Shown here: one piece after another, positions 46,062 to 55,336 of the stretch | How positions within the stretch are numbered: the first letter of the stretch is position 1 | Layout: each line of letters starts with the position of its first letter | Origin: Ruminococcus sp. | GTDB taxonomy: Bacteria > Bacillota > Clostridia > Oscillospirales > Ruminococcaceae | DNA: 64,000 nt | Assembly (NCBI RefSeq): GCF_016287535.1 | Contig: NZ_JAEFAJ010000014.1 | Coordinates: 1 to 64,000 of the forward strand | Direction of reading: 5' to 3' | Made by a program: the position numbers and the translations under genes | Notes under the pieces: generated by a model | The model's database searches: none | What the model saw: the letters and a program-made list of their open reading frames with translations, nothing else | What the model was told of the DNA's origin: nothing

Positions 46062-48464
46062 ATGTTCTTTAAAATGCTGAAAAGCGACCTGAAACGCAGA
46101 AGAGGACTGAATATCATTCTGTTTGTGTTCATATCTGTTGCAGCTGTACTGATGTTTACCGGAGCTGTGCAGATATTATCAAATCTTACCAAGGACAAGG
46201 CGGTTGAACGGCTCTGCCGACCGTCTGATATGCTTCTTATCGCTTCTTATAACGACATGGGCGAGGACGAGACAAAGGGAGCAATGCCGGCTGAATTATC
46301 CTCGCATGAAGAAATTACGGAATGGGAATACAAGAAAATGACAGAGATAGAGTATTCCTCACTGGATTTCAGGGATTATGACGAGGAGGATCTGTCGTGG
46401 GATAATTTTTATTTATCTGCCATGCCTTCAAAGCTTGATCTTGTTTATGATACGAACGACGATCCCTTTTACGTTCCGAACGGCTGTGCGGCGATATCTG
46501 TGGGGATTGCGCAGAGAACGGGAGCAAAGACAGGAGATGTCTTCAGTTACACCACTGAGACCGGCAAGGTCTATGAACTGAAGATCGACCGCATATTCAA
46601 GGAAAATATTACAGGATACATTGACAGGATAATAGTTTCCGACGCTGATTATGAAGTGCTTACTGCTGATTCTGTAATAAAGGACAATGTTTACGGAGTC
46701 AGGGTAAAAGAGAGCACATACGCGGCGCTCAATCAGCTTGTTGAAAAAATCAGAGAGAGAATAACTGTGTACGGTAAAGCGGATGTGACGTCGATGTCAA
46801 ATGATGATGCGATACTTCATATCATATCCTTAGCCGTTGTTGGGGTAAGCATATTTTTAATAGCGATTATTTTCATGACTATCCGTTTCACGATGGTAGC
46901 AGATCTGAAAAACGAGGAAAAGGAGATCGGCATGATGAAAGCTCTCGGAGTTGATTCGCTCAGCTTCAGATGGCTGTTTGCCGCAAAATACATTGCGTTT
47001 GCCATAGTCGGCGGAGTTATAGGGATTGCCGCGGGCATACCGCTTGCAGGTCTTGTGGTAAATATGTTCGGACCTGACTGTATCCTTCCGAGGCGTTGGG
47101 AAATGCTTCTTATCGGAGTTGTATCCGTACTGTCAATGATATCGGTGATGATACTGTTTTCGCTTCTTGTAATGAGAAGGATAAACAGGATAACGGTGAT
47201 CGACGCTCTTCACGGCGAGAACCGCGGCGAGCGCTTTACAAAGGGATTCCCGCTGTTCATGCATAAGCGCAGAAAGATGTCGGTACCGATGTTCCTTGCG
47301 CTTACTGATATACTCGGAAGGTTCAAGCGCTATATTTTCCTGATAATAGCCTATACTTTCGGAGCTGCCATGATACTGCTTATATTCAATCTCCGCAACA
47401 GCAATATCAATCCTGAGTATACCCGTTTCTGGATGGTAAATACCTATGATTTCGACATTGATCTCAGCGAAGAACAAAGAGAGGATATACACAGGGAAAG
47501 AGCCAGAACAGGCAAGTATTTCTGGGAGATAGTAAATGACAGGATAGCTTCTGCCGGAATCCCTGCCCATATAGATATAGCGACCATGGGATTTGCTTCT
47601 GCTGATTTTGACGGCACTTCCCAGTCCTTTATGCTGTACTGGGGTGAAGGAGTCGCAGAGAAGCAGCTGTACCAGAAAGGCGGAAAGGTTCCCACCCTTG
47701 AAAATGAAGCTGCAATGAGCGCATATACCGCGAATCATCTCGGAGTTAACGTGGGCGACGTTCTTAATGTCAGATTTACCGAGAACAATGAAGACGGTAC
47801 AGATACTGAAGAGCATGAACGTGAAGTGGTCATAACTGCGCTTATAGATTATATGGAAGAGGGAGTTCCGGTCATAGTGATGAACGATCATTATGACACG
47901 GGGTACGCAGGCGGACGCGATGTTATCGGATATTGTATCGATACGCCCGAAAAGCAGAAGCCTGCTGTTATAAAGCAGCTGAAGGAGCTTTTCGGAGATG
48001 AACAAATACTTACTGCGATGGAAGGCATAAAAGAGGACATGAAGAAGTTCGACAGGATATTCTTCCTGCTTGAGTATATTGTCGGCGGTGCTCTGTTGAT
48101 AGTGATTATACTCATAACCTATCTTTACTCAAATATATTCGTATATGAGGAAATGCCGGAAATAGCCCTTTTGAAGAGCATGGGCTTCCGGAACGGAGGG
48201 GTAAGGAAATGGTATATCCTGCGTATGCTGATACTTACGCTTATATCGTTGGTATGCGCGGAGATAATGGCGTGGAGCTGCGGAACACCGATGTACAGGG
48301 CATTTATGAAGCAGTATCACGTGACCGGAGTGAAGCTTGAGCTGGAATTGCCGGTAAGCTTTGTCGTCATTCCATTGATAGTTGCCTCTGCGATACTTCT
48401 GACTGCTTATTTCACGGCTATAAAGGTTAAGAACATTGATATATGGAATATTTCTGAAGAGTAA
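46062..48464 (+). CDS. ABC transporter permease, FtsX/MacB-like with two FtsX modules
   Basis: TM helix, large extracellular domain, ADLKNEEKEIGMMKALGVDSLSFRWLF and PEIALLKSMGFRNGGVRKWYILRM. Confidence 0.9.
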   Translation: MFFKMLKSDLKRRRGLNIILFVFISVAAVLMFTGAVQILSNLTKDKAVERLCRPSDMLLIASYNDMGEDETKGAMPAELSSHEEITEWEYKKMTEIEYSSLDFRDYDEEDLSWDNFYLSAMPSKLDLVYDTNDDPFYVPNGCAAISVGIAQRTGAKTGDVFSYTTETGKVYELKIDRIFKENITGYIDRIIVSDADYEVLTADSVIKDNVYGVRVKESTYAALNQLVEKIRERITVYGKADVTSMSNDDAILHIISLAVVGVSIFLIAIIFMTIRFTMVADLKNEEKEIGMMKALGVDSLSFRWLFAAKYIAFAIVGGVIGIAAGIPLAGLVVNMFGPDCILPRRWEMLLIGVVSVLSMISVMILFSLLVMRRINRITVIDALHGENRGERFTKGFPLFMHKRRKMSVPMFLALTDILGRFKRYIFLIIAYTFGAAMILLIFNLRNSNINPEYTRFWMVNTYDFDIDLSEEQREDIHRERARTGKYFWEIVNDRIASAGIPAHIDIATMGFASADFDGTSQSFMLYWGEGVAEKQLYQKGGKVPTLENEAAMSAYTANHLGVNVGDVLNVRFTENNEDGTDTEEHEREVVITALIDYMEEGVPVIVMNDHYDTGYAGGRDVIGYCIDTPEKQKPAVIKQLKELFGDEQILTAMEGIKEDMKKFDRIFFLLEYIVGGALLIVIILITYLYSNIFVYEEMPEIALLKSMGFRNGGVRKWYILRMLILTLISLVCAEIMAWSCGTPMYRAFMKQYHVTGVKLELELPVSFVVIPLIVASAILLTAYFTAIKVKNIDIWNISEE

Positions 48465-48475
48465 GGGAGAAAGGT

Positions 48476-49234
48476 ATGGAAAACATAATATCCGTCAGGG
48501 AGCTTTGCAAAACATATATAATCAGGAAAAACAGCAATAATGTGCTGAGGAACATCAGCTTTGACCTGAAAGACGGGGAGTTCATATCCGTTATGGGTCC
48601 CAGCGGAAGCGGCAAATCGACTCTGCTTTATACCGTAAGCGGCATGGACGCAGCGACTTCCGGAAAGGTGGATTTTTCCGGAAGGGATATAGGTTCACTT
48701 GGCAGGAAGGAGCTTGCAAGGCTCAGACTGCATGAAATGGGATTCATCTTTCAGCAGATGTACATGATGAAAAAGCTCTGTATCCTTGATAATATCCTTT
48801 TGCCTGCCTATCAGGCGGGAGTTCCGAGGAAGGAAGCGAATAAACGCGCGGAGGAGCTTATGCGCAGACTTGGTATAATCGACACTGCCGAACACGAGAT
48901 AAACGAGGTGTCCGGCGGACAGCTGCAGCGTGCCTGCCTGTGCCGTGCTCTCATAAACGAGCCCAAGGTGATTTTTGCCGATGAGCCTACAGGAGCTCTT
49001 AATTCAAAGGCTGCCGCTGATGTCATGCGTGAGCTTGCAGCAGCAAACCGTGCAGGCACGAGCATAATGATGGTCACTCACAGCGTAAGGGTAGCAGCTA
49101 TGAGCGACAAGGTGCTGTACCTGATGGACGGCGATATACAGGGCGAGACAGAGCTCGGAAAGCTTTCGGACGAGGGAGAGCTTCCGGGCCGTGAGCGCCG
49201 GCTCAGCGAATGGCTGATGGAGCGAGGATGGTAA
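48476..49234 (+). CDS. ABC transporter ATP-binding protein (LolD/MacB type)
   Basis: GPSGSGKSTLL, EVSGGQLQRACLCRALINEPKVIFADEPTGALNSK. Confidence 0.95.
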   Translation: MENIISVRELCKTYIIRKNSNNVLRNISFDLKDGEFISVMGPSGSGKSTLLYTVSGMDAATSGKVDFSGRDIGSLGRKELARLRLHEMGFIFQQMYMMKKLCILDNILLPAYQAGVPRKEANKRAEELMRRLGIIDTAEHEINEVSGGQLQRACLCRALINEPKVIFADEPTGALNSKAAADVMRELAAANRAGTSIMMVTHSVRVAAMSDKVLYLMDGDIQGETELGKLSDEGELPGRERRLSEWLMERGW

Positions 49235-49244
49235 GGAGAAGGAT

Positions 49245-50633
49245 ATGGGTATGAAGAGGATAATTGCCGCTGCGGCAGCGCTTGCGGTATCAGCGGCTGT
49301 AATGTGCAGTTGCGGCAGGAACGGCTATGAGGGATTTGTTATCCCGGAGCAGGGAGAGAGCACCCTGAAACCTGTTGATGATATATATATCCGCAACGAT
49401 TACAGCGGAATTGCGCCGACAAAGGAGAAGACCATCAGAACTGTCCGTTCAGCTGACGGTATATGCGTCATCGGCTGCAAGGAGAGCTATTACGACGTGA
49501 CCCTTGATTACACAAAAGGCAGCTTTTACGATGCGGGAGCGGCATATGCGGAAGCGATAAAGCTTGCAAGGGAGGATTATCCCTCATTTTCGGAGGGATA
49601 TCTCTATGAAAACGTAAGGGCGGCGTTCAACGGAATGGACGGGGACTATTCCGGACTTATGAAAAGGGCGCTGAACTTTTACAATAATCTTGACGAGGAC
49701 TACAGGCAGGAGATAGACGGCTTTGCTGACAGGATGCACGGGGATTCTGAGGGCCTTAAAGAGGACGGAATACTTTCGCGTGAAGAGATAATGCTTATGC
49801 AGTTCATACCAGACGCGCTGAGGGGAACAGCCTGCAGCGTGATCTCGGCGGACGGAAAAACAACGGCGACAGGCGAGCGCATCTCATGCAGAGTCCTTGA
49901 ATGGCAGCTGGGAAGCGACAACCAGCTTTGCAGCGGACATTCCGTAGTTCATATGAAAAACGGTGACAAGAGTTTTGTTTCGGTCACGTATTTGGGCTTT
50001 ATGACGATACTGACGGCTGTAAATAAAGACGGACTTATGCTTTCCGAACTTGATGTGGGCAGCGGTGAAAAATATGTATATGACGGCAGGAAAAGCTATA
50101 CATATGACCTCAGATACGCGCTTGAGAACTTTTCCACAGCGCGTGAAGCTGCTGAGTATCTGAAAGCCAGCGCGGAAAAATACCCGTACAGCTTCAATGT
50201 TATGTGTACTGACAGGAATGAAGCTCTTATAGCGGAGGTATGCTCAGGCAGTGAATGCGGTAATACCGTTATCAGGGACAGCTCCACTAAACTTAACAGG
50301 GGGCTTGAATGGGACGATCCGGATTATATCTGTGCTGTAAATTCCTTTGCCGCCGACGGAAATACAGATCAGCTCGTTTATAACCGGCAGAATATAATCA
50401 GGTGGAACAGGTTCAGCGAGCTTTTCTGCGGTGAGAAGAACATTACGGTAGACCGCTTCAAGGAGCTTATTACCAGTGAAAAGACCGACAATGACTTTGT
50501 GCGGATACGGGGCGGGGGAATGGTGCATATGGTCATAGCGGACTATTCTGAAAACAGTCTGCAGGCGATACTCACAGGCACTGACGGTGTTACCGATTCT
50601 CCGGGATTTATTGATCTTGGCAGATGGGACTGA
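49245..50633 (+). CDS. Lipoprotein with Ntn-hydrolase-like domain (acyl-transferase/C45-like)
   Basis: Lipobox VMCSCG; RGTACSVISADGKTTATGERISCRVLEWQLG resembles the C45/choloylglycine Ntn Cys motif followed by a RNLDW-like motif. Confidence 0.6.
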   Translation: MGMKRIIAAAAALAVSAAVMCSCGRNGYEGFVIPEQGESTLKPVDDIYIRNDYSGIAPTKEKTIRTVRSADGICVIGCKESYYDVTLDYTKGSFYDAGAAYAEAIKLAREDYPSFSEGYLYENVRAAFNGMDGDYSGLMKRALNFYNNLDEDYRQEIDGFADRMHGDSEGLKEDGILSREEIMLMQFIPDALRGTACSVISADGKTTATGERISCRVLEWQLGSDNQLCSGHSVVHMKNGDKSFVSVTYLGFMTILTAVNKDGLMLSELDVGSGEKYVYDGRKSYTYDLRYALENFSTAREAAEYLKASAEKYPYSFNVMCTDRNEALIAEVCSGSECGNTVIRDSSTKLNRGLEWDDPDYICAVNSFAADGNTDQLVYNRQNIIRWNRFSELFCGEKNITVDRFKELITSEKTDNDFVRIRGGGMVHMVIADYSENSLQAILTGTDGVTDSPGFIDLGRWD

Positions 50634-50654
50634 AACGTATACAGGGAGTGAAAT

Positions 50655-51335
50655 ATGACGGATATTCTTATAGTTGAGGACGACCTTGAAATGGGCGGAC
50701 TGGTAAGGGATTTCATGATAAAGGAGGGCTTCTCGGCAAGACTTTGCACATCTGCCGAGGAAGCCCTTGTGCTGCTTGATGAGGAAAAGGTGGGACTGGT
50801 GCTGCTTGATGTAATGCTGCCTGGAATGAACGGTTATGAGACCTGTGCGGCAATACGTGAAAACCATGATATATCCATACTTATGATGAGTGCGCTGAAT
50901 GACGAGGAAAGCAAGCTCCTCGGTTACAATACGGGAGCTGACGACTATATCGACAAGCCTTTTTCCGTGAGGGTGCTTACCGCGAAGATAAAAGCGCTGA
51001 TGAAGCGGAACAGCGCTGCAGTACAGGGGGAGACCCTCTGCGGATACGGTATTGAGCTTGATCCTGTGTCGAGACGTGCCACCAAGGACGGAGCTGAGCT
51101 CAGGCTCAACGCAAAGGAGTTCAGTCTTCTGCAGTATCTTATGGAGCACAAGGGAGAGGCGGTCCGCAAAGAGGAGTTGTTTAACGCGGTCTGGGGCTTT
51201 GACTGCTTTACTGAGCCGAGCACCGTAAGCGTTCACATATGCTGGCTGCGTGAAAAAATTGAAAAGGATCCGAACAATCCTGAGATCATCAAGACGGTGT
51301 GGAAGGTCGGATACCGGTTTGGAGAGCAGATATGA
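50655..51335 (+). CDS. OmpR-family response regulator
   Basis: ILIVEDDLEMGGLVRDF, VLLDVMLPGMNGYETC, YIDKPFSVRVLTAKIKAL, winged helix ...KDPNNPEIIKTVWKVGYRF. Confidence 0.95.
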   Translation: MTDILIVEDDLEMGGLVRDFMIKEGFSARLCTSAEEALVLLDEEKVGLVLLDVMLPGMNGYETCAAIRENHDISILMMSALNDEESKLLGYNTGADDYIDKPFSVRVLTAKIKALMKRNSAAVQGETLCGYGIELDPVSRRATKDGAELRLNAKEFSLLQYLMEHKGEAVRKEELFNAVWGFDCFTEPSTVSVHICWLREKIEKDPNNPEIIKTVWKVGYRFGEQI

Positions 51336-52636
51336 AAAGGTTTTTTTCTGTATTGCTGCTGCTGGCTTTGCTTTTTGCGGCATCGGCAGCCGTATTCGAT
51401 CTTGTCTGCATAAAAAAGTCCCGCGAGACAATGAACAGCAGGAATGTTACTGTGAACAGGATACATTCCGAGATAAGTGAGCTCATTGTGAAGAACGGCA
51501 CGAGCCCGTCTGATATTATTGATGAGAATCTTGAGGGCTGGCAGGAGCGTTTTGGCAGGTCTGCACCGCAGGAGATAGGATTCATATCAGCTGACGGAGG
51601 CGGGATATTTCTTGCTCCCGCTGAAAGCTCCAACGCATTATGCGCTTTAACTGACGGCAGCGGCAGGACCATCGGCTTTATCGAGTATACATTCCCCAGT
51701 AACAGCAGCAGGAATGTGCTTATAGTTGTAAACTGTGCGTTTGCGGCAGCTTTTCTGATAACTGCCGCCGCTATGATATACGTATGGCTGGCGGTCATCG
51801 TACCCTTCAGGAAGCTGTCCGACTATCCCGAAAGACTTGCGCGGCTTCGTGACATACAGAAACTTCCTGAAAGCAGGAGCCGTTATTTCGGCAAATACAT
51901 ATGGGGAATGAATATGCTCTCGGATGTGCTTGCGGCGAGCAGCAAAAGGATACATATCCTTGAAGGCGAACATCAGAAGCTTGTAACGAGTATAGCTCAT
52001 GGCGTAAAAACGCCTCTTGCGAATATCAGGCTCTATACGGACGCAGTGCGGACAGGGCTTTATTCCGGGCAGGGTATGACTGAGGAGATAGCCGACAGGA
52101 TAGACCGTAACGCTGACAAGATAGGAACTATGGCAGCTGAGCTTATGTCAGCCTCGGCGGCTTCCTGCGGCGGATATGAGACAGAGATTGCAGGCTTCGG
52201 TCTGAAGGAGCTTGCGGAGCTTATATACGTTGAATACAAGGACAGGATGGAGCTGCAGAGGATACCTTTTTCAGTTGAGTGCAAAAGCGGGTGCGTGGTA
52301 GAGAGCGATAAGTATGCGCTGTACCGTGCGGTAAGCCAGATGCTTGAAAACGCCGTGAAGTACGGTGACGGAAACGGGATAAAGGTAACGCTTGCGAAAG
52401 CGGACGAAGGATTTTCTGTAGCTGTAAGGAACAGGGGAGAACTGCTCCCGGAAAAGGAGCTTCCGTATGTATTCAGGAGCTACTGGCGCGGCTCCAACGC
52501 AGCGGACAAGGAAGGCAGCGGAATAGGACTTTACGCTGTGTATGAGACCGCAAAAGCCCTGGGCGGAAGCGTTCATGCAAGGCGCATAGAGGAAACTTCG
52601 GAAATGGAATTCGTTATCTTCATTGAAAAGCCGTGA
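51332..52636 (+). CDS. Sensor histidine kinase
   Basis: LVTSIAHGVKTPLANIRLY (H-box), QMLENAVKYG (N-box), GSGIGLYAV (G-box); two TM segments. Confidence 0.95.
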   Translation: MKRFFSVLLLLALLFAASAAVFDLVCIKKSRETMNSRNVTVNRIHSEISELIVKNGTSPSDIIDENLEGWQERFGRSAPQEIGFISADGGGIFLAPAESSNALCALTDGSGRTIGFIEYTFPSNSSRNVLIVVNCAFAAAFLITAAAMIYVWLAVIVPFRKLSDYPERLARLRDIQKLPESRSRYFGKYIWGMNMLSDVLAASSKRIHILEGEHQKLVTSIAHGVKTPLANIRLYTDAVRTGLYSGQGMTEEIADRIDRNADKIGTMAAELMSASAASCGGYETEIAGFGLKELAELIYVEYKDRMELQRIPFSVECKSGCVVESDKYALYRAVSQMLENAVKYGDGNGIKVTLAKADEGFSVAVRNRGELLPEKELPYVFRSYWRGSNAADKEGSGIGLYAVYETAKALGGSVHARRIEETSEMEFVIFIEKP

Positions 52637-52683
52637 CATTCCGTTCAGTGAATATCAGTGAGCCATAAAAAAGGCGGGAGCGG

Positions 52684-52752
52684 TATGTTCACAAAAAGTT
52701 TACAGATCATATCCGCACATTTGCGTGTACTATTTCGTTAAACAATAAAAAG
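52684..52752 (+). promoter_or_regulatory. Conserved upstream element, copy 2
   Basis: TATGTTCACAAAAAGTTTACAGATCATATCCGCACATTTGCGTGTACTATTTCGTTAAACAATAAAAAGG; matches 16926-16995. Confidence 0.65.
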
Positions 52753-52783
52753 GCGTCCGTTGCCGTAAAAGTGAGGGATTTGA

Positions 52784-55213
52784 ATGAAACTTATAAAAAA
52801 AGTGCTGCCTGTCGTGACAGCGGTCACAATGGCTGTGGGAAATGCTGCGTTATTCCCTGTTATATCCGATGCAGAGGCTGTGAACTGGGAAAAATATCTG
52901 AATGCTTGTCCGGAATGGCTGCCAAGGGATTTTGAATCCGCTATGGATTTCTATAATACCTTTGGTTCCTCCAGAGCGGATAATGATACTATATGTATCG
53001 TAAGCCATGTACCTGACGGTTATAAAATGAAAGCCGGTATAAAAGCGGCTTATGTCAGTGATGAGGTCAGGGCGGAATCCGAATATGAATCCCATATCTT
53101 CAGTTTTAACTTCAGGCTTCCCGAAGAGCCGGATAAGAGTGACGCAAAGGCGTATGCGGATTATCTGGATACCATGAGACGGTATGAATACTCCGATATC
53201 GCGGAAAAAGGCACTCCCGGCTTCCATTATGAAGCACTGGTCATATTAAACAATACCGCAAAGGGATTTGATGTTGATGTCAGCCTTGAGGATAAAACAA
53301 CAGGCAAGTCATCAGAAGGCGTGAGATACACCTTTGTCAATGAGGAAGGTGTTCTCAGAGAGACTGACATTTACAGCTGGCTGCCTGATTCTGTTCCTGA
53401 ATTCAATGAATACATGAAAAAGAACGGAAACATCTCATACAGAGACGGTATGCTCATCTACTGCAACACTATCAATTACTCAACAGGAGCGGCTCTGAAT
53501 GTTGACCAGACCGGTTCCGGAAAGCTGAAGCTTGCTGTTGACGGAACAATTAATAGAGATGAGCTCATTCAGTCCGCAGGCGGCGCTTCAAGCGTAATGA
53601 TGATATATAAGGGTGAGACCGAAGGAAATGTAGATATCACCTTTACGTCAGGCAGGTCATGGGCGGTTGACGCGTCGGATCATAAGACGCTGACTGCTTC
53701 TGTCCATATCGACAGTAATATGGACGTTACAGAGAAAAGTGTACAAGTGCCTGAATGGATACCGCAGGATTACGTGTCAGCTGTCAATTTCAGCAATGAG
53801 CACGGCGCGTCATTTGTAAAGGACGGTATTATCTGTCTGGTACGCTGTATGGACTATGATATGCAGAGGTACAGCGGACTTAGCTTTGAGGGAACAGCTG
53901 CGGAAAAGATAAAGAGCTGTGAGCTTATAGACAGGGTATATAGTGATCCGGACAATGGTTACATATCCTATAATGTCATGGCTTACGATATACCGGATAA
54001 TACGGATATTACTGTGAACTTTACGTACGGACGGTTCAGCGAGAACATGAAAGCTGTAAGATCATTCAGCTTCATAAAAGACAGCACAGGTTATATAACC
54101 CAGACCGACTGGTATTCATGGCTGCCGGACAGTTCTGAGGAGTTCAGTGCGTACTATGATAAACACGGCACATTTTCAATTCAGGACGGCTATGTTATGT
54201 ACTGCACCAACGCTCCTGCTGATGGAACATATGAATTCGTTATCGGGCAGAACGGATCTGGAACTTTTATCGAGGAGCATGAAGAAGTATCTGAAAAGCG
54301 GGAGATTACGGAGAGCGATGATGAAGAGGAAGATAACAGCAGGCAGCGTTACATAATAAAGCTGTTCAGGCCTGTAAAGGCAGGTACAGTCAGACTCGCG
54401 GTCAGAAGAAAAGGAAGATGGGATGATGTGAACATCTGTGAAGATGCAGCGTATTTCAGGATCACCGATGATATGCACATCATACCTGCGGAAGAAACAG
54501 ACATAAAGACCACAGTCATGGGCGACTGCAACGGAGACGGTGTTATCGGTATCTCTGATATGGTGGCTCTGAAAAAGTGGCTCCACGGAAAAAGCAGTCT
54601 GCCGGAGTATGGCAGCGCAGACGTCAACGGTGACGGTTCTGTTGATATATTCGATCTTGTTGAGATAAGAAAGCAGTTGATAAATGGTATCACTGAAGCG
54701 CCGAGACCTGTCATGGTTTTTATAAGCGAAAACTTTGCATGGTCGGTATATCAGAGCGTTACTGTTATTGATCAGTACGGAACAGCTTACAGCTTTAAAT
54801 ATGGTGATGAAAGTTCAAGCTGGTCTGATGCACAGGGCGTGATATTATCAATGTATGATTCCGGGTGGTACGACAGGATATTGAAAATAATGGCAGAAAG
54901 TCCGGGCTCAGCAGGCTTCATACCTGATTCGGTAATGGCTGCGGCAAACAGTTTCGCGGAAAAGACCGCAAGCTACAGTGATACGAAAATGTACAGCGTC
55001 GGATATATGTGCGATGCGGGCAGCAATTCGCTGTATCTTGTGAACACCGGTTCCGACGGAAAGCCGGTTAAGGCTGCGATAGCGACATTCGGCGACGCGG
55101 TAGGCTGGATAGACGATAAGGAAGTCAAGGACTTTATAAAGCTGCTTGACAGCTATGATATTTACGGCAGAGGTATCATAGAAGTGCTTGAGAAAAACAA
55201 GGGATTTTTCTGA
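52784..55213 (+). CDS. Secreted dockerin protein, paralog of 17102-19648 with the N-terminal domain duplicated
   Basis: PEWLPRDFESAMDFYNTFG and PEWIPQDYVSAVNFSNEHG; TDIYSWLPDS and TDWYSWLPDS; MGDCNGDGVIGISDMVALKKWLHG...DVNGDGSVDIFDLVEIRKQLIN. Confidence 0.85.
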   Translation: MKLIKKVLPVVTAVTMAVGNAALFPVISDAEAVNWEKYLNACPEWLPRDFESAMDFYNTFGSSRADNDTICIVSHVPDGYKMKAGIKAAYVSDEVRAESEYESHIFSFNFRLPEEPDKSDAKAYADYLDTMRRYEYSDIAEKGTPGFHYEALVILNNTAKGFDVDVSLEDKTTGKSSEGVRYTFVNEEGVLRETDIYSWLPDSVPEFNEYMKKNGNISYRDGMLIYCNTINYSTGAALNVDQTGSGKLKLAVDGTINRDELIQSAGGASSVMMIYKGETEGNVDITFTSGRSWAVDASDHKTLTASVHIDSNMDVTEKSVQVPEWIPQDYVSAVNFSNEHGASFVKDGIICLVRCMDYDMQRYSGLSFEGTAAEKIKSCELIDRVYSDPDNGYISYNVMAYDIPDNTDITVNFTYGRFSENMKAVRSFSFIKDSTGYITQTDWYSWLPDSSEEFSAYYDKHGTFSIQDGYVMYCTNAPADGTYEFVIGQNGSGTFIEEHEEVSEKREITESDDEEEDNSRQRYIIKLFRPVKAGTVRLAVRRKGRWDDVNICEDAAYFRITDDMHIIPAEETDIKTTVMGDCNGDGVIGISDMVALKKWLHGKSSLPEYGSADVNGDGSVDIFDLVEIRKQLINGITEAPRPVMVFISENFAWSVYQSVTVIDQYGTAYSFKYGDESSSWSDAQGVILSMYDSGWYDRILKIMAESPGSAGFIPDSVMAAANSFAEKTASYSDTKMYSVGYMCDAGSNSLYLVNTGSDGKPVKAAIATFGDAVGWIDDKEVKDFIKLLDSYDIYGRGIIEVLEKNKGFF

Positions 55214-55283
55214 TAAGCGGATTATTCCGAACTTTGATGATTATTTCAGGGGAATACAGTGGGAGTGTGGCAGAATAACTGCA

Positions 55284-55319
55284 AGAGGGTGAGCCTTAGG
55301 TGCTCACCCTCTTTTTTTA
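55284..55319 (+). terminator. Rho-independent terminator
   Basis: AGAGGGTGAGC-CTTAGGT-GCTCACCCTCTTTTTTT. Confidence 0.9.
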
Positions 55320-55336
55320 TGCTATATCATGAATGC

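Noticed and set aside
47133-48005. 290-aa minus-strand ORF
   Set aside because: Antisense to the FtsX permease gene; no domain evidence.
50244-51431. 395-aa minus-strand ORF
   Set aside because: Antisense to the lipoprotein and response-regulator genes, which are clearly coding.
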